Assembly (NCBI GenBank): GCA_039808025.1
Contig: JBDHSK010000001.1
Location: forward strand, 186,001-250,000
Source of the DNA: Sandaracinobacteroides sp039808025
GTDB lineage: Bacteria; Pseudomonadota; Alphaproteobacteria; Sphingomonadales; Sphingomonadaceae
Direction: 5' to 3'
DNA length: 64,000 nt
A program made the translations under genes and the position numbers. Positions 24,362-33,000 of the stretch are shown in pieces; within the stretch, counting starts at the first letter, position 1, and each line of letters opens with the position of its first letter. The notes under the pieces were generated by a model, which searched no databases, was not told the origin of the DNA, and saw only the letters and a list, made by a program, of their open reading frames with translations.

Positions 24362-25177
24362 TCAGAACCGCCGTGATACCCCGGCCGCCAGAGTGAAGCC
24401 GCGGCTGACGCCGCCGGGAGTCACGGCGCCACCAAGATCAATCTGCAGATCATCGGCCGGCATCAACGCCATCGACAGGCCCAGCCCATGCCGGGTCTCA
24501 CTGCCGAACGGGTCTTCGTCGCGATCGATCTGATATTCCAGCGTGGCTGACACTCGCGGGTGAAGAGAGACGTTGAAACCGCTAACCAGCCCGTAGGCCA
24601 GATGTCGGCCCTGTTCATCGATATCGGGGGCAGCAGAAACCTGTGCTGTGAACTCCAGCGACAGGCGTGGCGCCAGCTCGAAGCTGATGGGTACGATTAC
24701 CCCGGTCGCCCAGGTTCCCGACCCGTGTGGCGGCTGCCCCACCGGCAGGCTGACCCACGGCATCACCGCAACCGCCACCGCTGATCCATCGGGGTTGCGC
24801 AGATTGTGGCGCACCGCCAGGCTGACATCGCCGGTCGCCGCCTGCCAGTTGCCAATGGTGTGGCCGTTCAGCCGCTCCCGCCACCAGCCGAACCCGCCGA
24901 ACCCCAGCTGCACCTCGGTGCGGCTGCCGACACCCAGCCGCAACAGCAGATCGGCAACGGTGAGGTTATCGGCACGGTCTGCCCCTGCCCGCAACGCCGT
25001 CCATTGCAACCCACCCAGTTCGATCGACACATGCCCCGAATCGATGATGCACGCCGGCGTGCCGAGTCCGGGGCGATCCGGGCAGTACTCCCGCAGTTCT
25101 GCAGCAGCCAGCGGCCATGGCAGGCCCACCAATACCGCGGCCACCATCCCCTGCACTGCACCAGGCCCTACTGTCAC
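24362..25177 (-). CDS. Exported outer-membrane beta-barrel protein (transporter / meta-pathway phenol-degradation-like family)
   Basis: The frame starts at GTG 25177 overlapping the Rrf2 stop (GTGA) and encodes 271 residues; an internal ATG at 25147 gives a neater signal peptide (MVAAVLVGLPWPLAAA). The mature protein alternates polar and hydrophobic residues throughout (VSIELGGLQWTALRAG, RTEVQLGFGGFGWW) and ends in GFTLAAGVSRRF with terminal phenylalanine, typical of barrels. Two cysteines near the N-terminus (EYC, PAC) may form a disulfide. The family is often annotated as a transporter but no substrate is established. It is co-transcribed with the Rrf2 regulator. Confidence 0.7.
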   Translation of the reverse strand: MTVGPGAVQGMVAAVLVGLPWPLAAAELREYCPDRPGLGTPACIIDSGHVSIELGGLQWTALRAGADRADNLTVADLLLRLGVGSRTEVQLGFGGFGWWRERLNGHTIGNWQAATGDVSLAVRHNLRNPDGSAVAVAVMPWVSLPVGQPPHGSGTWATGVIVPISFELAPRLSLEFTAQVSAAPDIDEQGRHLAYGLVSGFNVSLHPRVSATLEYQIDRDEDPFGSETRHGLGLSMALMPADDLQIDLGGAVTPGGVSRGFTLAAGVSRRF

Positions 25178-25605
25178 CCGTGCAGGTGTAATTCTTCCGG
25201 GGGCGAATCGGCAAGGCTGATGCCATCGAGCACATCAGACGTGGCGTCGCGTACTGCCAGCATTACCAGCCGCAGGTGGCACTCACTTTCAGGGACGCAA
25301 TTCTCGCAAGGTTCATAGGCAAGGCGGCTGGCGCAGGGCACCAGTGCCAGCGACCCGCGCGTCACCCGCACGATATCGCCATAGGTTACTTCGGCAGGAA
25401 TGCGCTCCAGCCAGTAGCCCCCCGTTCGACCGCGTTTGGTCGAGACGATTCCTGCCCGCGACAGCTCTGACAGGATGACAGTGAGAAATTTGCGCGGAAT
25501 CTGCTGAGACTCGGAGATTTCGCCGATCTGGATCGGCCCATCGCCATGATGGCGCGCCAGAAACTCCAGCGCCCGAATGGCATAACGGGTCTTCATGTTC
25601 AGCAT
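25174..25605 (-). CDS. Rrf2 family regulator with Fe-S cysteine motif
   Basis: This 143-residue protein has the Rrf2 winged helix: KTRYAIRALEFLARHHG, IGEISESQQIPRKFLTVILSELSRAGIVSTKRGRTGGYWL. Cysteines in VPCASR, EPCENCVPESEC resemble the cluster-binding loop of IscR, NsrR and RsrR-type sensors, so it may sense iron, redox state or nitric oxide. The start may be ATG 25605 or ATG 25596 (MKTRYA). A dyad lies upstream at 25653-25677. The outer-membrane protein gene follows with a four-base overlap. Confidence 0.9.
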   Translation of the reverse strand: MLNMKTRYAIRALEFLARHHGDGPIQIGEISESQQIPRKFLTVILSELSRAGIVSTKRGRTGGYWLERIPAEVTYGDIVRVTRGSLALVPCASRLAYEPCENCVPESECHLRLVMLAVRDATSDVLDGISLADSPPEELHLHG

Positions 25606-25652
25606 GACGGCGACGGCTTTGCGCGCGTGTCATCCTTTTTTCAACCCGAATA

Positions 25653-25677
25653 GCAGACTTTCCGGACATAAATCTGC
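25653..25677. promoter_or_regulatory. Inverted repeat upstream of the Rrf2 gene, candidate operator
   Basis: GCAGA at 25653 and TCTGC at 25673 flank a 15-base spacer whose ends (TT and AA) extend the symmetry. Total length is 25 bases, close to the size of sites bound by Rrf2 dimers, and it lies about 50 bases ahead of the start. It could mediate autoregulation. Confidence 0.4.
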
Positions 25678-25768
25678 CAGGTCACGGCCACACGTCAGCA
25701 ATTCCGGTGCTGTTGTGACATTTAGGAAACATCACCAGTTGCTGTTCCTCGACCAGGGAAGGCAAAGT

Positions 25769-26740
25769 CTACAGGTTCAGCTTACCGGCAAGCAGTGCTG
25801 CCAGCCGGTCGAGTTCGGCGACGACCGGCCCATTGGCAGGCGGGATTCCGGCATCCGAAGCGGCGACAATCTGCGGATCCATCGGCAGGGTGGCGATCAC
25901 GGGATAATTGGCGGGGGGGTCACCGAATACGCTGCCCGCCATGTTCATCACCACCCCGGCAACCGGAATCTTCAGCAGCTGGAAGAACGCCTCGGCCCGC
26001 CGGGCATCGGCCCGCGCCAGCATCTGCGGCGTCGTCACCACCACGGCCAGCGACGGCGCCAGCTTCTGGGCCATCGACAGGTGAATGTCGCCGGTGCCTG
26101 GTGGCAGATCGACAACCAGCACATCTAGCCCGCCCCAGTCACCTGACTGGGCCATCTGCACCACGGCACTGGCTATCAGCGGCCCGCGCCACGCAACAGC
26201 CTTGTCAGGGTCGGTCATCACGCCCATCCCCAACATCTTCAGGCCGTGCGCCTGCAACGGCACCAGCCGCTTGTCGTCGCCAGCCCCTGTTGCCCGCGCC
26301 TGGCCGTCAATCCCCAGCAGAATCTGCACGGACGGGCCCTGAATGTCGGCATCGAGAATACCGACTTTCAGGCCACGCCGTTGCAGCGCCAACGCCAGGT
26401 TGACCGCCACCACCGATTTGCCGACGCCGCCCTTGCCCGCCCCCACGGCAATGATGTGCCGGACTCCAGGAATGGGGCCGCTCGGCTTTCGCTCGGCCGT
26501 CTGCACCACCCGCACATTCCCGGCACCGGCCGCCGTCATGGCCTGTGTTACCAGTTTTTCCAGGCGATCACCTGCCTCGCGCGACAGATCCCCCACCTCA
26601 AGCACCATCCCGACGCTGCAATCATCGCGCCCCACCAGCCCCGATACCCGGCCGCTGGAAGCCAGGGTGCCGCCCATCGGGTCAGCAACGGAATCGAGCA
26701 CGGCCTGCCAGCGCTTGCGGTTCTGCTCCCGGTCCGACAT
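25769..26740 (-). CDS. mrp: Mrp/NBP35-type P-loop ATPase, Fe-S cluster carrier
   Basis: Mrp proteins (ApbC/Ind1) bind and deliver [4Fe-4S] clusters. The start is ATG 26740 (MSDREQNRKRWQAVLDSV), giving 323 residues; the upstream open frame is antisense to hflK. A short N-terminal domain precedes the ATPase: deviant Walker A AVGAGKGGVGKSVVAVNLA, then ILDADIQGPSVQILLG and VDLPPGTGDIHLSMAQ. The C-terminal C-x-x-C common in the family is not evident here. Gene order mrp / hflK-hflC-degP (divergent) is frequent in alphaproteobacteria. Confidence 0.92.
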   Translation of the reverse strand: MSDREQNRKRWQAVLDSVADPMGGTLASSGRVSGLVGRDDCSVGMVLEVGDLSREAGDRLEKLVTQAMTAAGAGNVRVVQTAERKPSGPIPGVRHIIAVGAGKGGVGKSVVAVNLALALQRRGLKVGILDADIQGPSVQILLGIDGQARATGAGDDKRLVPLQAHGLKMLGMGVMTDPDKAVAWRGPLIASAVVQMAQSGDWGGLDVLVVDLPPGTGDIHLSMAQKLAPSLAVVVTTPQMLARADARRAEAFFQLLKIPVAGVVMNMAGSVFGDPPANYPVIATLPMDPQIVAASDAGIPPANGPVVAELDRLAALLAGKLNL

Positions 26741-26832
26741 GCAACAGCCTCGCTTTCTGTGAGATAGCCCCCTATATCCCTTCTTCATCGGGCTGCAATC
26801 GTGGCCAGCCACATCGAGGAGCATCTGCCTGC

Positions 26833-27945
26833 ATGCCGTGGAAGGACAATGAAGACGGGAACGACAGCGGCAAGGGGAAAGGCCGCAACCCCTGGGGGGG
26901 CGGCGCCAACGATGGTGGCGGGTCGTCATCAGGTCCACGTAACCCATGGGGAGAAAAGCCAAATCCGCCGCGCAATGATGGCGGCCGCAACAGCGGCACA
27001 CCGGATTTCGACGAGTTCATCCGTCGCAGCCAGGAAAAGCTGCGCGGGCTGGGTGGCGGAGGAGGTGGCGGTGGCGGCGCGCGACTACCTGCCGCACCCC
27101 CTGACCTGCCGTGGGTCCCGATCATCGCCGGGCTGGTGCTGGCAGGGTTGGCCTTCACTTCGGCCTATCGGGTCGATGCCGGAGAACGCGGGGTGATCAG
27201 CCGCTTCGGCAAATACAACTCGACCACCGGCCCCGGCTTCCACCTGAAACTGCCTGCCCCCATCGATACGGTCACCAAGGTGAAGTTCGAGGACATCCGC
27301 ACCGACCTGATCGGCGCCACCGAAGGCGACACCGAAAATCTGATGATCACCGGCGACGGCAACGTCATCAATATCGCCTATGCGGTGCGCTGGCGCATCC
27401 GTAACGCCGAAGATTTCCTCTACCAGGTGGCTGACCCGGAACAGACCGTGCGCGATGCCACCGAATCGGCCATGCGCGAAGTGGTCGGACGCTCGACACT
27501 CAACAATGCCATCGGGCCGGAACGAGCCGCCATCGCCGAGGATGTGCGGGTGCGGGTTCAGGACATCCTCGACAGCTATCACGCCGGGGTGGTGGTGCAG
27601 GGCATCGACATCAACAAGGCCGACCCGCCAGCCGCTGTCGACGAAGCCTTCAAGGATGTGTCGGCCGCCCAGCAGGACGCCCAACAGTTCCTGAACCAGG
27701 CGCGCGCCTATTCCCAGCAGATTGCCGCCCAGGCGGCCGGTGCCACCGCCGCGTTCGACAAGGTGTATGCCGAATACAAGCTGGCGCCTTCTGTCACCCG
27801 CAAGCGCATGTATATGGAAACGATGGAACAGGTGCTGTCGAAGGTCGACAAGACGGTAATCGAAGCGCCGGGCGTGCAGGCCTATCTGCCGCTGCCCGAG
27901 GTGCAACGCCGTGCCAAGGCCAACCGTGAGGAGGCGCCGCAATGA
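26833..27945 (+). CDS. hflK: HflK, FtsH protease modulator (SPFH/band 7)
   Basis: HflK and HflC form a membrane cage around FtsH and modulate its proteolysis. The start is ATG 26833 (MPWKDNEDGNDSG) behind GAGGAG, giving 370 residues. The N-terminus is glycine- and asparagine-rich and cytoplasmic, one membrane segment follows (WVPIIAGLVLAGLAFTSAY, about residue 95), then the SPFH domain (GERGVISRFGKYNSTTGPG). A helical C-terminus has alanine-rich coiled-coil character. It overlaps hflC by four bases. Confidence 0.95.
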   Translation: MPWKDNEDGNDSGKGKGRNPWGGGANDGGGSSSGPRNPWGEKPNPPRNDGGRNSGTPDFDEFIRRSQEKLRGLGGGGGGGGGARLPAAPPDLPWVPIIAGLVLAGLAFTSAYRVDAGERGVISRFGKYNSTTGPGFHLKLPAPIDTVTKVKFEDIRTDLIGATEGDTENLMITGDGNVINIAYAVRWRIRNAEDFLYQVADPEQTVRDATESAMREVVGRSTLNNAIGPERAAIAEDVRVRVQDILDSYHAGVVVQGIDINKADPPAAVDEAFKDVSAAQQDAQQFLNQARAYSQQIAAQAAGATAAFDKVYAEYKLAPSVTRKRMYMETMEQVLSKVDKTVIEAPGVQAYLPLPEVQRRAKANREEAPQ

Positions 27946-28775
27946 ACCAGCGTCTCCTGGTCGCCGGTGGCGTTCTGGCAGCAGCGGCTGCGGCCTTCGT
28001 CGCCACATCGGTCTTGCGGGTCAAGGAAGACCAGCAGGCAATCATCCTGCAACTTGGGCGGCCGGTCGCTACCGTCAATACCTACAAACCCAACCAGCGG
28101 CTGGGGGAGACGGGGGCGGGGCTGGTTCTGAAAACACCGTTCGTTCAGAACGCCGTCTTCATCGACAAGCGGATCATGTCGCTGGAAATCCAGCCGCAGA
28201 CCGTGTTGTCGACCGATCAGTTGCGCCTTGTTGTCGATGCCTTTGCGCGCTTCCGTGTCACCGACCCGGTGCGCATGTATCAGACGGTGCGCACCGAAGA
28301 CCGGCTGAAAGAGGAACTGTCGCGGATCCTCTCGTCACGCATCCGCAACGAACTCGGAGCGCAGCGGTTCGACGCCATGCTGTCACCGGAGCGCACGCAA
28401 TCGATGGAGAATATCCAGCAGGCCGTGAACCGTTCGGCGCAGGCCTATGGCGCCGAAGTGGTGGACGTGCGCATCAAGCGCGCCGACCTGCCGCCAGGCA
28501 CACCGCTGGAAGCCGCCTATGAACGCATGCGCACCGCCCGCCAGCAGGAAGCGCTGACCATTCGCGCCAACGGTGCGCGCGATGCCCAGATCATCCGGGC
28601 CCAGGCCGATGCCGACGCTGCCCGGGTCTATGCCGAGAGCTTCAACAAGGACCCGGAATTCTATTCCTTCTACCGGGCCATGCAGGCCTACCGGACCAGC
28701 TTCAACGAGGGGAACAGCACGCTGGTTCTCAGCCCGAGCAATGAATTCCTGCGGGAATTCAAGGGACGCAACTGA
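27942..28775 (+). CDS. hflC: HflC, FtsH protease modulator
   Basis: This is a 277-residue SPFH protein with an N-terminal signal-anchor (LLVAGGVLAAAAAAFVATSVL) followed by VKEDQQAIILQLGRPV. The domain includes DKRIMSLEIQPQTVLSTDQL and VRIKRADLP. The C-terminal helix EGNSTLVLSPSNEFLREF is typical of HflC. Its start codon overlaps the hflK stop (ATGA), consistent with obligate hetero-oligomer formation. Confidence 0.95.
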   Translation: MNQRLLVAGGVLAAAAAAFVATSVLRVKEDQQAIILQLGRPVATVNTYKPNQRLGETGAGLVLKTPFVQNAVFIDKRIMSLEIQPQTVLSTDQLRLVVDAFARFRVTDPVRMYQTVRTEDRLKEELSRILSSRIRNELGAQRFDAMLSPERTQSMENIQQAVNRSAQAYGAEVVDVRIKRADLPPGTPLEAAYERMRTARQQEALTIRANGARDAQIIRAQADADAARVYAESFNKDPEFYSFYRAMQAYRTSFNEGNSTLVLSPSNEFLREFKGRN

Positions 28776-28978
28776 CCATGACAGACTGGCGAGACTATTC
28801 GTGGCCGATATTCTGAAACGCTCACCGGCTGCCACCCCGCCTTTGTCTGCCGACAGCCCTGTGGAATGAACGTATTTTTTTGCTGGCTTGTGATATTAAT
28901 GCAACCATTCACGGACGATTAAATTACTCAGGGCCAAAAGCATCCGGTCAACGAACCAGCCCGATGGGAGCATATCTG

Positions 28979-30586
28979 GTGTCCGAATCAAAGAAGAATC
29001 AATTCCTTATCGCCGGTCTTTCCGCTGGCGTCGCCGCTGTCATCGCCACTGCCATTCCCGTTGTGGCCCAGAATGTCATGGCGCCGGCCACCCCACCGGC
29101 ATCGGCCCCAGTTGCAGCGGCGCCGGCACCGGCCCCGGCAACCACCTCAGCCACGCCCGTCTATGCCCCGCCACGCGGCGCCCCCCTCAGCTTTGCGGAT
29201 CTCACTGCCAAACTGCAACCCGCCGTCGTCAACATCTCGACCACCCAGAAGGTGCAGGTCGGTGGCGGATTCCCCGGCTTCCGTTTCGGCCCCGGATCGC
29301 CGCTCGATGAACTGTTCCGCCGCTTTCAGGAGCAGCAGGGCGATGATGGTCAGCCCGTCACCCGCGAGGCCACTTCACTGGGGTCGGGCTTTCTGATTTC
29401 TCCTGATGGCTATGTGGTAACCAACAATCATGTGATTTCCGGACGAGACGGCCAGAAGCTGGTCGACAGTGTCACTGTCACGCTGTCTGATCGCCGGGAA
29501 TACAAGGCAAAAGTGGTGGGGCGCGATCTGCTCTCGGACCTTGCGCTTCTGAAGATCGACGGCCAGAACCTTCCCTATGTGCAGTTCGGCAACTCGGAAG
29601 GCACCCGGGTGGGCGACTGGGCGATTGCCATCGGCAACCCTTTCGGGCTGGGCGGCACCGTCACGGCCGGGATCGTTTCGGCCCTGCATCGCGGCATCCA
29701 GGGCGGTGGCGCTTATGATCGCTATATCCAGACCGATGCCTCGATCAACCAGGGCAATTCGGGAGGCCCGTTGTTCGATCTGAACGGCAATGTCATCGGC
29801 ATCAACACTGCCATCTTCTCGCCGACGGGGGGGAATGTGGGCGTTGGCTTTGCCATCCCCGCCGAGCTGGCAAAACCGGTCATCGACCAGTTGCGCACCA
29901 CCGGCAAGGTGCGACGCGGCTATCTGGGCGTGCAGATTCAGGGTATGACCCCCACCATGGCCTCGTCGCTGGGGCTTCCCAAAGACCGTGGCGAAATCGT
30001 CGCCGGGGTTGAGCCGAATGGCCCGGCCAGTGCCGCCGGCATCAAGCAGGGCGACGTGGTGATGAAGATGAACGGCCAGGAGGTAACCCCTGACAACAGC
30101 CTGTCGTACATCGTCGCCAATCTGCCGGTGGGGTCTACCGTGCCGGTGGAGGTGGTACGGAATGGCCGGAGGGTGCAGCTGAAGGCCACCATTGCCCAGC
30201 GGCCATCAGAAGCGCTGCTGGCCGGCCAGCCGCAGGAAGAGGAAAATGCCCAGTCTCGCGAAAGTGACCAGGCTGGCGCCGAGGCTGCGCGTAAATCGCT
30301 TGGCCTTACCCTGCAGGCCCTGACCCCGGAAATTCGCCAGCAGTTGCGGATCACCGACACCACCGGCGGGGTGGTCATCTCGCACGTCAATCCATCGTCG
30401 AGCGCCGCGCAGGAAGGGTTGCGGCGCGGTGACATCATCACCTCGATCAATCAGGTTCCGGTTGCGACACCACAAGAGGCCGCCAACGTGGTGGCAGAGG
30501 CCCGCAAGGCCGGGCGCGATACGGTGCTGCTGTTCGTGCAACGTGGCAATACGCCGGGTCGCTTCATCGGCGTGAAGGTGCAGTAA
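28979..30586 (+). CDS. degP: DegP/HtrA-type periplasmic serine protease (Do family)
   Basis: The start is GTG 28979, eight bases after GGGAG, giving MSESKKNQFLIAGLSAGVAA and 535 residues; an in-frame ATG at 28964 lacks a ribosome site. A signal anchor is followed by a proline/alanine-rich linker. The trypsin-like domain has H151 (TNNHVISG), D187 (SDLALLKID) and S261 (GNSGGPLF). PDZ1 follows (RRGYLGVQIQGM) and PDZ2 (GGVVISHVNPSSSAAQEGLRRGD). It degrades or refolds misfolded envelope proteins. It lies 203 bases behind hflC, enough for its own promoter. Confidence 0.94.
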   Translation: MSESKKNQFLIAGLSAGVAAVIATAIPVVAQNVMAPATPPASAPVAAAPAPAPATTSATPVYAPPRGAPLSFADLTAKLQPAVVNISTTQKVQVGGGFPGFRFGPGSPLDELFRRFQEQQGDDGQPVTREATSLGSGFLISPDGYVVTNNHVISGRDGQKLVDSVTVTLSDRREYKAKVVGRDLLSDLALLKIDGQNLPYVQFGNSEGTRVGDWAIAIGNPFGLGGTVTAGIVSALHRGIQGGGAYDRYIQTDASINQGNSGGPLFDLNGNVIGINTAIFSPTGGNVGVGFAIPAELAKPVIDQLRTTGKVRRGYLGVQIQGMTPTMASSLGLPKDRGEIVAGVEPNGPASAAGIKQGDVVMKMNGQEVTPDNSLSYIVANLPVGSTVPVEVVRNGRRVQLKATIAQRPSEALLAGQPQEEENAQSRESDQAGAEAARKSLGLTLQALTPEIRQQLRITDTTGGVVISHVNPSSSAAQEGLRRGDIITSINQVPVATPQEAANVVAEARKAGRDTVLLFVQRGNTPGRFIGVKVQ

Positions 30587-30593
30587 TCAGCGC

Positions 30594-30618
30594 GGGCCGG
30601 CGGCATCGCTGCCGGCCC
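30594..30618 (+). terminator. GC-rich hairpin after degP, possible terminator
   Basis: GGGCCGGC (30594-30601) and GCCGGCCC (30611-30618) form a perfect eight-base-pair stem with a nine-base loop just after the degP stop. No T-tract follows, so it may act as an mRNA-stabilising or Rho-assisted 3' structure. Confidence 0.5.
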
Positions 30619-30674
30619 ACCTGCCCCCGCTGTGAAATCAGGGTTAACACGCACTGGCGGGTTACTTAATCCTG

Positions 30675-30702
30675 TTGACAGCCAAACTAGTGCCCCTAAC
30701 CT
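30675..30702 (+). promoter_or_regulatory. Candidate sigma-70 promoter of the second PEP-CTERM gene
   Basis: TTGACA at 30675-30680 is followed after 16 bases by TAACCT at 30697-30702, ending 27 bases before the start codon at 30730. No RpoN motif is visible here, in contrast to the PEP-CTERM gene at 377. Confidence 0.4.
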
Positions 30703-30729
30703 CCAGATTTTCAATCGGGGGTCACTGAC

Positions 30730-31512
30730 ATGCGCACCATCTATTTGCAGCTTTCAGTCATCGTTGCGGCAAGCCTGTCTACGGCATCGTTCGCCACCGG
30801 CACCCTCATCGCCTCGGGCGATGAATGGCAATTATCTAACGTCGCCTACGGGGTGGATACCATCGCCGGCACCGAAGCGCTGGTCAACAATCTGGCCCTC
30901 AACCTTGGTGGCAGCGACTACCTGTTCCTGACCGGCAACACCAATGTTCCGCAATCAATGCTGACCAGTGCCGCCTCCCAGTTCGAGTCGCTTGGCAAGA
31001 CCATCGACTTTTCAGCCACCTTCGATCCGGTCGCCGACGCCGGCTATGATGCAGTTTTTCACTTCGGCCAGGTGGTGAACCCGGACGATTTTGCAACTTA
31101 TGTGAACAATGGCGGGAATGCCTATGTGTCGCTGGGCGGCGGGTGGCTGGGAGACGCTGCAGCCGAAGCCGCCCTCTGGAACCCGGTGCTGGCCCAGTAC
31201 GGGCTTATCGCCGGAGACACATGGTTTCCATATCAGGGGTTTGCCATTGCCGATATCACCGTCGGGCCATCCGACACCCTGCTGTGGGGCTATGGCCAGT
31301 CGATTGAGAAGCTGACGCCGCAATCGCCCAGCCAGTCCTATGTGCGCGGGAGCTTCTCTGGCGGCCCGGTAATCGGCCTGATCGGCACCAGCCGTCCGTT
31401 CGCCATACCCGGCGTCCCGGAACCGGCAAGCTGGGCCTTGCTGATCGCCGGGTTCGGGTTGGTGGGCATGGCCAGCCGTCGCCGGACACGTCTGGCCCCT
31501 CCTATCGCCTGA
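30730..31512 (+). CDS. PEP-CTERM sorting-domain protein
   Basis: This exported protein of 260 residues has signal peptide LSVIVAASLSTASFA and a C-terminal PEP-CTERM tail: PGVPEPASWA, hydrophobic LLIAGFGLVGMA and a basic SRRRTR end. The body has alternating strands and helices and no cysteine. The stretch YDAVFHFGQVV...YVNNGGNAYVSLGGG recalls ThuA/class I amidotransferase-like folds, but no catalytic cysteine is present, so a structural or binding role is likelier. Processing by an exosortase is expected. It stands alone between degP and the convergent gltX. Confidence 0.9.
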   Translation: MRTIYLQLSVIVAASLSTASFATGTLIASGDEWQLSNVAYGVDTIAGTEALVNNLALNLGGSDYLFLTGNTNVPQSMLTSAASQFESLGKTIDFSATFDPVADAGYDAVFHFGQVVNPDDFATYVNNGGNAYVSLGGGWLGDAAAEAALWNPVLAQYGLIAGDTWFPYQGFAIADITVGPSDTLLWGYGQSIEKLTPQSPSQSYVRGSFSGGPVIGLIGTSRPFAIPGVPEPASWALLIAGFGLVGMASRRRTRLAPPIA

Positions 31513-31585
31513 GCAATCGGCCCAGGGCCGGACCAGAGTAATGCCAGGCCGCCATCAGAAGCCGCCCTGCCAGACAGGTGACTGA

Positions 31586-32905
31586 TCAGGCCTTCAGGCG
31601 CTGCAATGCCTGTTCGCGGCCGATCAGGGGCAGCAGCGCCGCCATGTCGGGCCCATGGTCAAGGCCGGTCAGCGCCAGTCGCAGCGGCATGAACAGTGCC
31701 TTGCCCTTGCGGCCGGTGGCCGTTTTCAGCGCCGCGGTCAGGGCACCCCAGCTGTCGGCATCGAACGCCAGGCCCTCCAGCACGTCGGCAGCCTGATGGA
31801 CAAAAGCGCGATCTTCGGCGGCAAGTTCTGCCGCGCCAATCGGCCCGTCGATCACCGCCTTCCATTGGGCACTTGCAGCAACACTGTCGATGTTGCCGCG
31901 CACCGCCAGCCATTCGGCTTCGGTTAACGGGGTGCGGCCGGCCACTGCGGCATAATCAAGCTGGTGGAGGATGCGGCTGTTGAGTTGCGCCAGCTCTTTG
32001 TCGTCGAACCGGGCAGTGGCGCGCCCCAGATGCGCAAGATCAAAACTTTCGAGCAATGGCGCGTCGCTGGTTACCGGCTCGACCGGCAGGCTGGTGCCCA
32101 GACGCGCCAGCAAAGCCTTCACGGCAATCGGCTCGACCCCGCGTTCACGGAAATCCGCAACCCCGATCGACCCCAGCCGCTTGGACAGCGCCCCTTCGGC
32201 GCCGGTAAGCAACGCCGCGTGGCCAAAGCGCGGCGCCGGGGCGCCCATGGCCGCAAACATCTGCAACTGGATACCGGTGTTGGTGACGTGATCCTCGCCG
32301 CGCACCACATCGGTGATGCCCATATCGACATCGTCGATCACGCTGGGCAGCATATAGAGCCAGCTGCCGTCAGCACGGCGGATCACCGGATCAGACAAAG
32401 ACGCGACATCGATCTTCGAGTCACCGCGCACCAGATCGTGCCACTGGTGCGGCAGATCGGGAGACAGCCGGAAGCGCCAGTGTGGCTTGCGCCCCTCGGC
32501 GGCAAAGCGGGCGTGGTCGGCTTCGGTAAGCGCCAGCGCCGCACGATCGTACACGGGCGGCAGCCCCCGCCCCAGCAGCACCTTGCGCTTCAGCTCCAGT
32601 TCTTCGGGCGTATCATAGGCGCGATAGACATGACCGCCGGCGGCCAGTTGCTCCAGCACCTGTTCATAGCGGTGCAACCGCTCCGACTGCTTCTCCTCGT
32701 GGTCGGCCGGCATGCCGAGCCAGTCCAGATCGTCGCGAATCGACTGGGCATATTCTTCGGTCGAGCGGGCGACATCGGTATCATCGAGGCGCAGGATGAA
32801 GCGGCCGCCAGCCTTGCGGGCCAGCAGCCAGTTCAGCAGGGCGGTGCGGACATTGCCGACGTGCAGGCGGCCAGTGGGAGATGGCGCGAAACGGGTGACT
32901 ATCAT
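31586..32905 (-). CDS. gltX: Glutamyl-tRNA synthetase
   Basis: The start is ATG 32905 (MIVTRFAPSPTGRLHVGNVRTALLNW), giving 439 residues. The class I HIGH variant is HVGN at residues 15-18 and the KMSKS equivalent is GALSKRLGS. TNTGIQLQMFAAMG and the C-terminal helical anticodon domain follow. It lies in the length range of the shorter GluRS paralogue that alphaproteobacteria often carry alongside a longer one; whether it charges tRNA-Glu, tRNA-Gln or both cannot be read from sequence. Confidence 0.95.
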   Translation of the reverse strand: MIVTRFAPSPTGRLHVGNVRTALLNWLLARKAGGRFILRLDDTDVARSTEEYAQSIRDDLDWLGMPADHEEKQSERLHRYEQVLEQLAAGGHVYRAYDTPEELELKRKVLLGRGLPPVYDRAALALTEADHARFAAEGRKPHWRFRLSPDLPHQWHDLVRGDSKIDVASLSDPVIRRADGSWLYMLPSVIDDVDMGITDVVRGEDHVTNTGIQLQMFAAMGAPAPRFGHAALLTGAEGALSKRLGSIGVADFRERGVEPIAVKALLARLGTSLPVEPVTSDAPLLESFDLAHLGRATARFDDKELAQLNSRILHQLDYAAVAGRTPLTEAEWLAVRGNIDSVAASAQWKAVIDGPIGAAELAAEDRAFVHQAADVLEGLAFDADSWGALTAALKTATGRKGKALFMPLRLALTGLDHGPDMAALLPLIGREQALQRLKA

Positions 32906-33000
32906 GATAGCGCAGGCCGATAGACCCTGGCGCGCCACAGCGCAAACCCCCCTCGCAGCAGCCGGAGCATCAGCCGGTGCATCCGTATCGGAGGCGTCGC

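Noticed and set aside
26545..26832. 96-residue N-terminal extension of HflK
   Set aside because: It is antisense to mrp, and a GAGGAG ribosome site precedes the ATG at 26833, which gives the typical HflK N-terminus.
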